Shown: piece after piece, positions 1 through 6,176 of the stretch
Numbering within the stretch: position 1 is the stretch's first letter
Layout of the letters: each line of letters opens with the position of its first letter
Origin: Candidatus Aminicenantota bacterium
GTDB lineage: Bacteria; Acidobacteriota; Aminicenantia; UBA2199
Direction of reading: 5' to 3'
NCBI GenBank assembly: GCA_030671465.1
Contig: DAOVIP010000033.1
Coordinates: 1-10,116 of the forward strand
Length of the DNA stretch: 10,116 bases
Notes under the pieces: generated by a model
The model's input: only the letters and a program-made list of their open reading frames with translations
Database searches by the model: none
Told to the model about the DNA's origin: nothing
Program-made: the position numbers and the translations under genes

Positions 1-2
1 AT

Positions 3-410
3 ATAGAACTGGTCAAGGATATCATCCTGGAGAAAAAACAGGAAGGGAACACCATCATTTTTTCCTCTCATTTGATGGAATATGCTGAAAAAATAGTCGA
101 TACCGTGGTCATGATAAATCAGGGTAAAAAAGTCCTGGACGGCACGCTTTCTCAGATTAAAAAAGACCATGGTACCCGGTTTGTGAAAGTGAGCTATGAA
201 GGGAATTCAGGTTTTTTATCCGATCTAAAATACATCAAAAATGTCAGGGACTATGGAAAGGAAATGGAAATTGAACTGGAAGATATCCAGCATAAAGATA
301 TACTATTAAGAAAAATGGCTAAAAATCTTTCGATAAACAATTATAAGATTACCGAACCCTCCTTAAATAGTATTTTCATCCACCAGGTCAATCAGGGAGT
401 TGCCCAATGA
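3..410 (+). CDS. ABC exporter ATP-binding protein, C-terminal fragment (NatA-like; 5' end outside window)
   Basis: This is the tail of an ABC-transporter ATPase. The frame is open to the left edge, so the gene starts upstream. The TTG at 72 could pass for a start but lies inside the ATPase domain. Visible parts: the helix after the D-loop (IELVKDIIL), the beta strand TIIF, and the H-loop (SSHLMEYAEKIVD, switch histidine at 69-71). Then comes the strand VMINQGKKVLDGTL and a C-terminal accessory domain ending EPSLNSIFIHQV, typical of NatA/COG4152-type exporter ATPases. Walker A, signature motif and Walker B are missing because of the window edge, not truncation. The stop overlaps the start of the permease gene (ATGA), so the two form one transporter operon. 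Hydrolysis of ATP on the cytoplasmic face would drive the permease. The substrate is unknown; Na+ efflux or drug/peptide export are possible by analogy only. Confidence 0.93.
   Translation: MELVKDIILEKKQEGNTIIFSSHLMEYAEKIVDTVVMINQGKKVLDGTLSQIKKDHGTRFVKVSYEGNSGFLSDLKYIKNVRDYGKEMEIELEDIQHKDILLRKMAKNLSINNYKITEPSLNSIFIHQVNQGVAQ
394..399 (+). promoter_or_regulatory. Shine-Dalgarno for the ABC permease
   Basis: AGGGAG lies inside the end of the ATPase gene, 7 bases before the ATG at 407. It supports the 407 start and re-initiation at the ATGA overlap. Confidence 0.7.
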
Positions 411-1648
411 AAAGTCTAACCATTATTAAAAAAGAATACAAAATGATTGTTAAGAAAAAATCCTTCCTGATCTCCACCATATTAACCCCCATCATCATGG
501 CCGGATTCATATTCCTACCCATGTTAATCACCAAAGTGGGCCGGGGAATCAAAAATATTGCCATTGCCGATCTTTCCGGAATGATTCAAACCGAATTCAT
601 ACAGAAGAGCCAGGAAGTTCAAAAAACGCTCAGGTTTTATGCCGTAGAAAGCAAAAACCAAACCAGGGATAATTTGATCGAAGTTTATAAAAAGAAGATA
701 CTGGATAAAGAAGTTGACGGATTTTTATTAATACCCAAAGATATCAAAAAAACCAGGCAAATATCATTCTTTGCCCTCAACATATCTGATTTCGAGACCA
801 ATAAGTACATTGGTTCAGCGGTTCAGAAGATCATTTCCCGTCAGATACTGGATGAACAGCAAATTGATCCCGAAATTGTGGAGGAGGCCACTCGCAGCAT
901 CAATTTTGAAACCTTCAAAGTCAAAAAGGACAGGGTGACCAAAGCCAGTTCGGGCATGGAATATCTGATGTCCATTTTCATGCTCACCATTCTGTTTTCG
1001 ATTATCATGGCCTATGGCCAACTTATCATGCGGGGTGTACTGGAAGAAAAAAGCAATCGAATCATTGAAATTCTGATCTCATCTACCAATACCGGAAGTT
1101 TGTTTTATGGGAAAATCATCGGTATCGGGTTGGCCGGTCTGACCCAGGTGGCCCTCTGGATTCTGATCGGTTTTATCTTCTTCAGCCAGACCTCCTTTGA
1201 TATCAACGAGAATATACTCAGCTTTATTTCCCTGGAGTTGGCCGTTTATTTTGTGATATTTTTCATACTCGGATATTTTATGTATTCCATTCTATTCTCA
1301 CTAGTGGGTGCATCGGTGAATACCGATCAGGAAGCCCAGCAATTTGCCGCCCCCATAACCTATTTACTTATCATTCCCTTTATCCTGGGAATTATGGTGA
1401 CTCAAAATCCCAATTCAGTACCGGTGGTCATCGCGTCCCTCTTTCCCTTATTTTCTCCCACCCTCATGTTCATGAGAATCGGGGTAGCCATTCCCTCCTT
1501 TTTTCAGATATTACTATCGATCATTCTCTGCATTCTCACCATCATGTTCATGGCCTGGCTTGGTGCCAAAATTTTCCGCACCGGACTGCTGATGTACGGA
1601 AAAAAGCCCTCTATAAAGGAAATCCTCAAATGGATCAGGTATAAATAA
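407..1648 (+). CDS. ABC-2 type exporter permease (NatB/YhaP family)
   Basis: A 413-residue membrane subunit of the exporter whose ATPase lies just upstream. The topology is classic for the NatB/YhaP (COG1668) branch. TM1 is at about residues 19-41. A large extracytoplasmic domain follows (about 42-183) and is hydrophilic, rich in Lys, Glu and Asp. Five further TM segments lie at about 187-208, 236-260, 272-300, 317-340 and 367-390. The motif VLEEKSNRIIEILISS (211-226) after TM2 is the conserved cytoplasmic helix of this family, thought to contact the ATPase. Length is normal. The start is fixed by the ATGA overlap and a good Shine-Dalgarno. The C-terminus is short and basic (KKPSIKEILKWIRYK). 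Substrate cannot be read from the sequence: homologues include Na+ exporters and many uncharacterised transporters. The family call is firm; the natB symbol would be over-reach. Confidence 0.93.
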   Translation: MKSLTIIKKEYKMIVKKKSFLISTILTPIIMAGFIFLPMLITKVGRGIKNIAIADLSGMIQTEFIQKSQEVQKTLRFYAVESKNQTRDNLIEVYKKKILDKEVDGFLLIPKDIKKTRQISFFALNISDFETNKYIGSAVQKIISRQILDEQQIDPEIVEEATRSINFETFKVKKDRVTKASSGMEYLMSIFMLTILFSIIMAYGQLIMRGVLEEKSNRIIEILISSTNTGSLFYGKIIGIGLAGLTQVALWILIGFIFFSQTSFDINENILSFISLELAVYFVIFFILGYFMYSILFSLVGASVNTDQEAQQFAAPITYLLIIPFILGIMVTQNPNSVPVVIASLFPLFSPTLMFMRIGVAIPSFFQILLSIILCILTIMFMAWLGAKIFRTGLLMYGKKPSIKEILKWIRYK

Positions 1649-1717
1649 ATTTATTGAATTGTTGATAACTCCCGGTTTTTATCTGCTATAGAATAATTGG
1701 ATTCGATAAAAATACAA

Positions 1718-2311
1718 TTACATACGAGTTAATTCCCAGGTTCCAGTAAATCCCCCAGCATTAACCCAGGTTCCCGACATATGATTTGGATCTGAAATAG
1801 TGCCTGTACAATTAAATCTGGCAAAACCAAAATCCAAATAAAATGTAATAGTAGAACCTGAAACAGTAAAGGTTCCTGTTCCGGTTGGACCACCTATGTT
1901 TCCACTGACGGTTCCGGATGTTGCACTAGCTCCACCGAAGGTTGCTTGAAAAATTTGACTATTGTTATCATCCGTATGCAGGCCCTGCCAGTTGCCCCGG
2001 ATATCCACGCTGGCAGTGACGTTCAGGGTGTGATTGGTGGTCATGTTGATGACTCCGCTGTTTCCCACCGGTGCTCCGTCCAGAGTTACGGCCAGGTTGC
2101 CGTAGCCGGCCTGGGCTGCATAACTGTAGACTACCGTATCATTCTCTCCGTAATTGAAAGCACCAGCAGAAGGAGTACCAGTTACTCCATTAGATAAAGT
2201 AACGGTCAAGATATACTGAGTGCCTCCATTTGTTCCATTATTACAGCCAGGATGAAACAACAATACCCAAACCATAACAAAAAATAGTAATGCAAAAACT
2301 TGCTTTTTCAT
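1718..2311 (-). CDS. Small exported (lipo)protein: bacterial-repeat domain plus G-W rich beta domain
   Basis: A 197-residue exported protein. I chose the ATG at 2311 (MKKQVFALLF) because AAGGAGG precedes it and a signal peptide starts there. An in-frame start at 2353 would add 14 non-signal residues. The hydrophobic segment 5-19 ends in HPGC (Cys23). This may be a lipobox, but His and Pro at -3/-2 are atypical, so lipidation is uncertain. Residues 33-101 resemble divergent InlB-B-like bacterial repeat domains (YILTVTLSNGVTG, FNYGEN, GYGNLAVTLDG, NHTLNVTA). Residues 106-197 form a Gly/Thr-rich beta domain framed by GNWQGLHT and two GTW motifs (GTWVNAGG, GTWELTRM), lipocalin-like or barrel-like in style. 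No catalytic residues are evident. Function is unknown; a surface or periplasmic binding role is a guess. Codons for residues about 63-111 are much more GC-rich than the rest. Confidence 0.8.
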   Translation of the reverse strand: MKKQVFALLFFVMVWVLLFHPGCNNGTNGGTQYILTVTLSNGVTGTPSAGAFNYGENDTVVYSYAAQAGYGNLAVTLDGAPVGNSGVINMTTNHTLNVTASVDIRGNWQGLHTDDNNSQIFQATFGGASATSGTVSGNIGGPTGTGTFTVSGSTITFYLDFGFARFNCTGTISDPNHMSGTWVNAGGFTGTWELTRM

Positions 2312-2315
2312 TTGT

Positions 2316-2322
2316 CCTCCTT
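2316..2322 (-). promoter_or_regulatory. Shine-Dalgarno deciding the lipoprotein start
   Basis: AAGGAGG on the minus strand, 4 bases before the ATG at 2311. It favours this start over the upstream in-frame start at 2353, which lacks such a site. Confidence 0.7.
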
Positions 2323-2343
2323 CCTTATTGGTAGTAAAAAAAC

Positions 2344-2372
2344 AATATAACATAAAAAAATAAAAATCAAGA
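2344..2372 (-). promoter_or_regulatory. Possible sigma70-type promoter for the lipoprotein gene
   Basis: On the minus strand, TATATT (2344-2349) sits about 7 bases ahead of a plausible transcript start near 2337. A weak -35 is present: TCTTGA with a 17-base spacer, or the overlapping TTGATT with 15. The region is extremely A/T-rich, so chance matches are likely. The 117-base gap upstream makes a separate promoter plausible. Confidence 0.3.
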
Positions 2373-2428
2373 TAAAAACTTTACTTTTCTAGAATGACTA
2401 CAGAAATTAATATAACTCAGGAGGTATT

Positions 2429-3142
2429 TTATTTAAAAATCACAGAAACACCAAACCAGAAATGGTTTTCTGTTCCGATTGCCTCCAGCAACACAAACGT
2501 ATAACAGGCAAAGGGGGAAATCGTAAATCTTTTCAACTTGAATGAAGGAGAAAATTTGAAGTTTAAATCACTGAACCCCGGTTCAGTACCTTCAGCCAGC
2601 CATTGGCCCCCGTTATAGCCCAGTGAGGTTAAAAAACTGGCTTTAATCGATCCTGAAAATTGGTGGGTATATTGACTTTCCAGTAAAACATAAATGCCAT
2701 CTCCATTGGCAAAATCATAGTATACCGTCAACTTGGGGTGAAAAAACAGGTTTGGCAATGCGGCTGAAAAAAAGACCTCCTGACTGGTGTTTTCACTAAA
2801 AGAAAAATCTTCGATAAAATACCAGCCATAAAAAATAAAACCCGCACCCAGGATTAAATCTCTGGAAATTTTTAGCTTATAGGTAAAATTCAGATCAATT
2901 TCATGATAGTCATTATTGTTTAAGGAAATGCTGCTCCAGAGATTAAAGGTAAAGCCGCAATCACCGCAGCTGTATTCAATGGAAGGTTGCAGAGCAGGCT
3001 GTTTATTGGGATTCAGATCAAATCCCCTCCAGATATACCGGGAAGTGAAATCCAACTGATACTCTAAATCAGCCACCAGAGCAGCCGAACAGGAGATAAA
3101 AAGAATAAAACCAATAATAAGAGAAAAAATTTTTCTATTCAA
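2429..3142 (-). CDS. Outer-membrane beta-barrel protein, TorF/Gcw_chp family putative porin (TTG start)
   Basis: A 237-residue exported barrel protein. The start is TTG (3140-3142), directly preceded by an in-frame TGA. The signal peptide begins right there (MNRKIFSLIIGFILF), with probable signal-peptidase I cleavage after SAALVA, around residue 24. The mature N-terminus LEYQLDFTSRYIWRGF, followed by QPALQPSIEY and FNLWSSIS, matches the opening of the TIGR02001/Gcw_chp family (S-x-Y-x-x-R-G, PALQ, G-x-W-x-S). Alternating hydrophobic/polar strands with many aromatics continue to the end (HFWFGVSVIFK), as expected for an outer-membrane barrel. Length is normal for the family. Its transport role, if any, is unknown; the porin label is inherited from family naming. 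The gene lies 67 bases after the radical SAM gene and may share its message. A TATACT -10-like hexamer at 3190-3195 (minus strand) lacks a good -35. Confidence 0.82.
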   Translation of the reverse strand: MNRKIFSLIIGFILFISCSAALVADLEYQLDFTSRYIWRGFDLNPNKQPALQPSIEYSCGDCGFTFNLWSSISLNNNDYHEIDLNFTYKLKISRDLILGAGFIFYGWYFIEDFSFSENTSQEVFFSAALPNLFFHPKLTVYYDFANGDGIYVLLESQYTHQFSGSIKASFLTSLGYNGGQWLAEGTEPGFSDLNFKFSPSFKLKRFTISPFACYTFVLLEAIGTENHFWFGVSVIFK

Positions 3143-3151
3143 TCAAATTCA

Positions 3152-3155
3152 CTCC
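3152..3155 (-). promoter_or_regulatory. Shine-Dalgarno supporting the TTG start of the barrel gene
   Basis: GGAG (in CCGGAGTGA) on the minus strand, 9 bases before the TTG at 3142. With the adjacent upstream in-frame stop and the signal peptide that begins there, it makes TTG the credible initiator. Confidence 0.55.
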
Positions 3156-3209
3156 GGCAATTTAATTAAATAACTTAAATCTATATGATAGTATAAAGTA
3201 AGAAAAAAA

Positions 3210-4157
3210 TCACTTGATTTCAAATACTGATAAATATAATTGCTTATTAATCTCATTTGTATCCGGTTTTACCCGGGGAAAAACCTCCTCCCAGGCTTCT
3301 TTATCTTCCATACACAGATAGAGGGGTATGTGAGCTGAAATCAGTGTCCTGATTTTTTCAGAGATATATTTAAACATTTCCAGGCGCAACGGTTTAAAAT
3401 ATCGATACTTATTATCATAACCCTTGACCAGCTCGCCTTCAAATAACCGGGATTTTTTATTTTTAAAAATATGCTCTCTTAACGAATAAGGAAACCGCAA
3501 GGCGCCCAGACTGATCCAGACAACCCGGGCCGGATCCACCACAGAAACAATCTGATTGATCAACCCGGTATACAATGCTTGCCAATCATCAACAAAAATG
3601 ATCGGATCCAGATGGATCCCGATTTTATATCCCCTCTTCTGAATCTGATTCATTGCCCGGAGTCGATTTTTCAGAGACGGCGCCCGGGTTTCTTCACGCC
3701 TGGCTATTTGGCCTGGATTCAAAGACCAGGAAACAACCAGGTTACTTAAAACATTTTTTACCCGGAGCAGATTCCCGATCTGATTGGATTTGGTTTTAAA
3801 TTCAAAGACCACCTGGGAAAACATTTCAAACAACGATATGATTTTCAAGGAATAGCCGGTTCGATGATCATAAGCCAGGGAATCCGAAAGTTCTCCGGTT
3901 CCAATTCTCACTTGCTCATTTCTTACACTGAACTCTTTCAATTCATTTTTTAAATCACCCAAATTGATCGAAAAAACTGGTGATTTATGATCCAGATAAA
4001 CCTGGAGGATGCAGTATGAACAATCATAGGGACATCCGGTATGCAAATTCAAATTGTGGTATCCACAGGAAACCGTGAAGGGAGAGCAGGGACAGGATTT
4101 GATAAAAGGGCCATGGTATTCCCTGTATTCAATCACAATAAGAAAGTTTATCAACAT
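3210..4157 (-). CDS. Radical SAM protein of the spore photoproduct lyase (SPL) superfamily, function unknown
   Basis: A 315-residue protein with the radical-SAM cluster motif CPYDCSYC (Cys42, Cys46, Cys49; CX3CX2C), binding a [4Fe-4S] cluster and S-adenosylmethionine. Similarity to Bacillus SplB continues along the whole chain: SDSLAYDHRTGYSL (91-104), FEFKTKSN (118-125), SWSLNP (143-148), RAPSLKNRLRAM (158-169) and GYKIGIHLDPII (176-187), each at the matching place. Against SplB as I recall it, the hydrogen-donor Cys141 aligns with Glu89 and Tyr99 with Ile50, while Tyr97 (Tyr48) and Lys174 (Lys123) are kept. Repair of spore photoproduct is therefore unlikely. Extra cysteines 22, 24 and 31 precede the cluster motif and seem typical of a non-spore subfamily. 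The ATG at 4157 has no clear Shine-Dalgarno; GTG at codon 8 is an alternative. No sporulation genes are nearby. Confidence 0.85.
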   Translation of the reverse strand: MLINFLIVIEYREYHGPFIKSCPCSPFTVSCGYHNLNLHTGCPYDCSYCILQVYLDHKSPVFSINLGDLKNELKEFSVRNEQVRIGTGELSDSLAYDHRTGYSLKIISLFEMFSQVVFEFKTKSNQIGNLLRVKNVLSNLVVSWSLNPGQIARREETRAPSLKNRLRAMNQIQKRGYKIGIHLDPIIFVDDWQALYTGLINQIVSVVDPARVVWISLGALRFPYSLREHIFKNKKSRLFEGELVKGYDNKYRYFKPLRLEMFKYISEKIRTLISAHIPLYLCMEDKEAWEEVFPRVKPDTNEINKQLYLSVFEIK

Positions 4158-4230
4158 TGTATTGTCTTTTCAATAAAAAAGTGAAAATTAAACTTTAAAC
4201 AGAAAATATGTAGTTTAACTGATCATTTTG

Positions 4231-4258
4231 TTGTTAAATAGCAAAAAAATTACATTAT
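4231..4258 (+). promoter_or_regulatory. Candidate promoter for the flippase-nrdR-hsp20-lon-thiL unit
   Basis: In the 112-base divergent gap (4158-4269), TTGTTA (4231-4236) and CATTAT (4253-4258) are spaced by 16 bases. The start site would fall near 4265, almost on the TTG start at 4270. TTTAAC/GTTAAA arms (4214-4219 and 4233-4238) overlap the -35 and could be an operator. TTAAAC repeats occur at 4188-4200. All are short matches in very A/T-rich DNA. I found no convincing promoter for the minus-strand gene here. Confidence 0.3.
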
Positions 4259-4269
4259 CTATTTAAAAA

Positions 4270-5322
4270 TTGACAATATCAACAAAAAATACTACTATAT
4301 TAACTATCAAATATGTAAAAATTGCCATTATCCTCGGTATCACACTGATATTTTTGTTTGTTTTCTTCAATAATGTCAATTTTAGTGAAGTCATCCAGAT
4401 CATCAAGGGGGTGAATCCGGTTTATCCACTTCTGTTTTCACTGGGATCATTCCTACAATTTTTTATCCGGGCTTATCGTTGGGGAATCATTTTGAAACCC
4501 TACAAAAAAAAAATAAAGCTATCAACGCTTTACAACTACACCATGATCGGATATTTCATCAATTTTCTGGTTCCCGGAAGAGTTGGAGAGCCGGCCAAGG
4601 GAATATTGCTGGCCAAGAACTTAAACATTCCCCGGAGTTATGGCCTGGCCTCAGTGGTACTGGAAAGGTTAATTGATTTTTTTATTGTAGTCATGTTTTT
4701 TTTAATTTCTCTGTTTTTCATCAAAAACAATAATTCGATATTTTTGATTCAAATTAAAAAAATAGCCATTCTCATATTTCCTGTTGTCATTTTTATCTTT
4801 TTTTTGTTTTATCTGTTCAACACCAGACGTGTTTTCCCTGTGGTAGAGAAGCTGATTAACAAAATATCCAGGATCCTGCCTGAGAAATTCCGAGCCCGCT
4901 TGGTAGAATTTACTTTGAAATTCATAAAAGGCCTGCAACTGAATCTGAAATTCTTTGATGTACTGAAACTTTTTTTGGCGTCCATCGCGGTCTGGTTTGC
5001 CCTGATACCCTGTTACTGGATATTAATGAAGGGATTTGATATCCAGCTCGGATTGCTCGAGATTTTTCCCTATTTCAGTATTCTGGTGGTTTCGGCTTCC
5101 ATTCCCACACCGGGAATGGCGGGAACCATGGATGCAGGATCAAAAATTGCTTTAACCAAACTGTATAATATTCCAGTAGATACAGCTGTTGCCTATACCA
5201 TCCTTTTTCATTTCCTGGTTTTGGCTTTATGGGTTGTTTGTGGATTGATCGCGTCTGTGGTTCAGGGTTTAAACATAAAATCCATAAAAAATTTCAAGAG
5301 GGGGGAAAATGAAATGTCCTGA
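4270..5322 (+). CDS. YbhN/LPG-synthase-TM family flippase-like integral membrane protein
   Basis: A 350-residue polytopic membrane protein of the UPF0104/YbhN family (PF03706-type), related to the membrane half of lysylphosphatidylglycerol synthase/flippase MprF. Diagnostic motifs in order: FIRAYRWGIIL (65-75), NFLVPGRVGEPAKG (98-111), SVVLERLIDF (128-137) and SIPTPGMAGTMDAG (277-290). TM segments lie at about 17-34, 52-68, 88-100, 126-150, 163-184, 232-253, 262-280 and 303-331. There is no aminoacyl-transferase domain, so it is the stand-alone form; lipid or glycolipid translocation is inferred from the family. The start is uncertain. TTG at 4270 is the only standard codon before TM1, because an in-frame TAA stands at 4264, but it has no Shine-Dalgarno. 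The 3' end overlaps nrdR by 14 bases in another frame, making it first gene of the five-gene unit. Confidence 0.88.
   Translation: MTISTKNTTILTIKYVKIAIILGITLIFLFVFFNNVNFSEVIQIIKGVNPVYPLLFSLGSFLQFFIRAYRWGIILKPYKKKIKLSTLYNYTMIGYFINFLVPGRVGEPAKGILLAKNLNIPRSYGLASVVLERLIDFFIVVMFFLISLFFIKNNNSIFLIQIKKIAILIFPVVIFIFFLFYLFNTRRVFPVVEKLINKISRILPEKFRARLVEFTLKFIKGLQLNLKFFDVLKLFLASIAVWFALIPCYWILMKGFDIQLGLLEIFPYFSILVVSASIPTPGMAGTMDAGSKIALTKLYNIPVDTAVAYTILFHFLVLALWVVCGLIASVVQGLNIKSIKNFKRGENEMS
5298..5305 (+). promoter_or_regulatory. Shine-Dalgarno for nrdR inside the flippase gene
   Basis: GAGGGGGG lies 3 bases before the ATG at 5309, within the last codons of the upstream gene. It fixes the NrdR start and the 14-base gene overlap, and suggests translational coupling. 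Confidence 0.65.
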
Positions 5323-5764
5323 GTGTGGAAACATAGAAGATAAAGTCATTGAAACACGGGAAAGCAGGGATAATCATTATATCAGAAGACGAAGAGAGTG
5401 TTTGAAATGTGGCAAACGCTTTACCACCTATGAAAAACCCGAAGATACTCATCTGATGGTGGTTAAAAAGGATGGCCGCCGCGAGGAATTCGATATCGAT
5501 AAAGTTAAAAAGGGGCTCTACAGAGCCGTTGAAAAAAGACCAATACCGGTCAAACAAATCGAGCAAATAGCTTTTCAGATCGAAGAGATGGTTGCCAGCG
5601 CAGACAAAGAGATTGCTACCAAAGCCATTGGAGAATACATCATGGATAAATTGAAAACTCTAGACAAGGTCGCCTATGTCAGATTTGCCTCGGTTTATTT
5701 TGATTTCAAGAGTTTGGAAGAGTTTCTGAATGAATTACATAGCCTGTTGAAAAAGGAGGAATAA
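5309..5764 (+). CDS. nrdR: Transcriptional repressor NrdR of ribonucleotide reductase genes
   Basis: A 151-residue NrdR of full normal length. The N-terminal zinc ribbon uses Cys3, Cys6, Cys31 and Cys34 (MKCPECGN and ECLKCGKRFTTYE), with the basic RRRR stretch (26-29) that helps contact DNA. Residues 49-139 form the ATP-cone (MVVKKDGRREEFDIDKVKKG, then DKVAYVRFASVYFDF), which senses ATP/dATP and controls oligomerisation. NrdR represses ribonucleotide reductase genes when dATP is high, acting in the cytoplasm on paired NrdR boxes. No reductase gene is present here, so it acts in trans. The start is set by the zinc ribbon and the Shine-Dalgarno. The stop (5762-5764) directly abuts the hsp20 ATG. 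Nothing is unusual in the protein; its placement ahead of chaperone and protease genes is of note. Confidence 0.98.
   Translation: MKCPECGNIEDKVIETRESRDNHYIRRRRECLKCGKRFTTYEKPEDTHLMVVKKDGRREEFDIDKVKKGLYRAVEKRPIPVKQIEQIAFQIEEMVASADKEIATKAIGEYIMDKLKTLDKVAYVRFASVYFDFKSLEEFLNELHSLLKKEE
5753..5760 (+). promoter_or_regulatory. Shine-Dalgarno for hsp20 inside nrdR
   Basis: AAGGAGGA overlaps the last NrdR codons and precedes the hsp20 ATG at 5765 by 4 bases. It is the best ribosome binding site in the five-gene unit, consistent with high chaperone output from a shared message. Confidence 0.75.
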
Positions 5765-6166
5765 ATGGCAAAAAAAAATTATTCACTTTTTGAGATAGAA
5801 ATCAGCAAAAACTTTTCGACCGGAATCAGTACTAAAGTTGATTGGGAACCCAGCACCAATATCATTGAGGCTGAGGAAGAATTGATAATTGAAGTAGAAT
5901 TGCCCGGTGTAAACAAGGAAGACGTTTCCATTGTTTTGGAGAGGAATCAGGAATTGGTAATAAAGGGAATAAAACTCCAACCCCGGATCAACAAGCCTCA
6001 GGTTACCTATTATCTGTTTGAGAGAGAGTTCGGTCATTTTTACAAAAAAATAATAATCGATTTTCCTCTTGATAATGCCAACATCAAATCAATTATGGAA
6101 AACGGTGTTTTAATCGTAAAAATCCCCAAAAGAAAACCAAAAAAAATTGCAGTGACCATTAAGTGA
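5765..6166 (+). CDS. Small heat shock protein, Hsp20/alpha-crystallin family
   Basis: A 133-residue ATP-independent holdase that binds unfolding proteins and forms oligomers in the cytoplasm. A short N-terminal arm (1-24) leads into the alpha-crystallin domain (about 25-122). It opens with VDWEPSTNIIEAEEELIIEV and the family motif ELPGVNKEDVSI (45-56), then FEREFGHFYKKIIIDFP (85-101), and closes with the near-invariant ENGVLIVKIPK (112-122, G-x-L type). The tail contains I128-x-V130, which fits the I-x-I/V anchor that bridges dimers. The N-terminal arm is on the short side. The gene starts at the base after the NrdR stop and ends 10 bases before lon. Chaperone and protease are thus co-expressed, so trapped clients may pass to Lon (inference). 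No CIRCE or HAIR element was seen upstream. Confidence 0.95.
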   Translation: MAKKNYSLFEIEISKNFSTGISTKVDWEPSTNIIEAEEELIIEVELPGVNKEDVSIVLERNQELVIKGIKLQPRINKPQVTYYLFEREFGHFYKKIIIDFPLDNANIKSIMENGVLIVKIPKRKPKKIAVTIK

Positions 6167-6176
6167 TGAGGTAAAT

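Noticed and set aside
72..410. A separate 112-residue gene beginning with TTG at 72
   Set aside because: The reading frame is open to the left edge and encodes ABC ATPase sequence upstream, including the H-loop histidine. It is the end of a larger gene.
1946..2197. Plus-strand open frame of 83 codons opposite the lipoprotein gene
   Set aside because: It lies in the GC-rich part of the opposing gene, where stops are rare. It has no ribosome site or recognisable protein features.
2384..2396. TTCTAGAA palindrome as a terminator of the barrel gene
   Set aside because: Only the eight-base core is symmetric. It leaves no loop and no GC-rich stem.
2418..2428. Plus-strand CAGGAGGT resembling a Shine-Dalgarno
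   Set aside because: No start codon with a meaningful reading frame follows; it lies just past the stop of the minus-strand barrel gene.
3190..3195. TATACT on the minus strand as a -10 for the barrel gene
   Set aside because: The hexamer 17 bases upstream (ATCAAG) is a poor -35. In such A/T-rich DNA this alone cannot be called a promoter.
3210..4157. Naming the radical SAM gene splB or DNA photolyase
   Set aside because: The key hydrogen-donor cysteine is replaced and there is no sporulation context, so that name would assert an activity the sequence does not support.
5709..5764. Internal heat-shock promoter for hsp20 inside nrdR (TTGGAA ... TACATA)
   Set aside because: The match is weak and lies in conserved coding sequence. 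No CIRCE, HAIR or sigma32-type element is visible, so shared transcription is the simpler reading.
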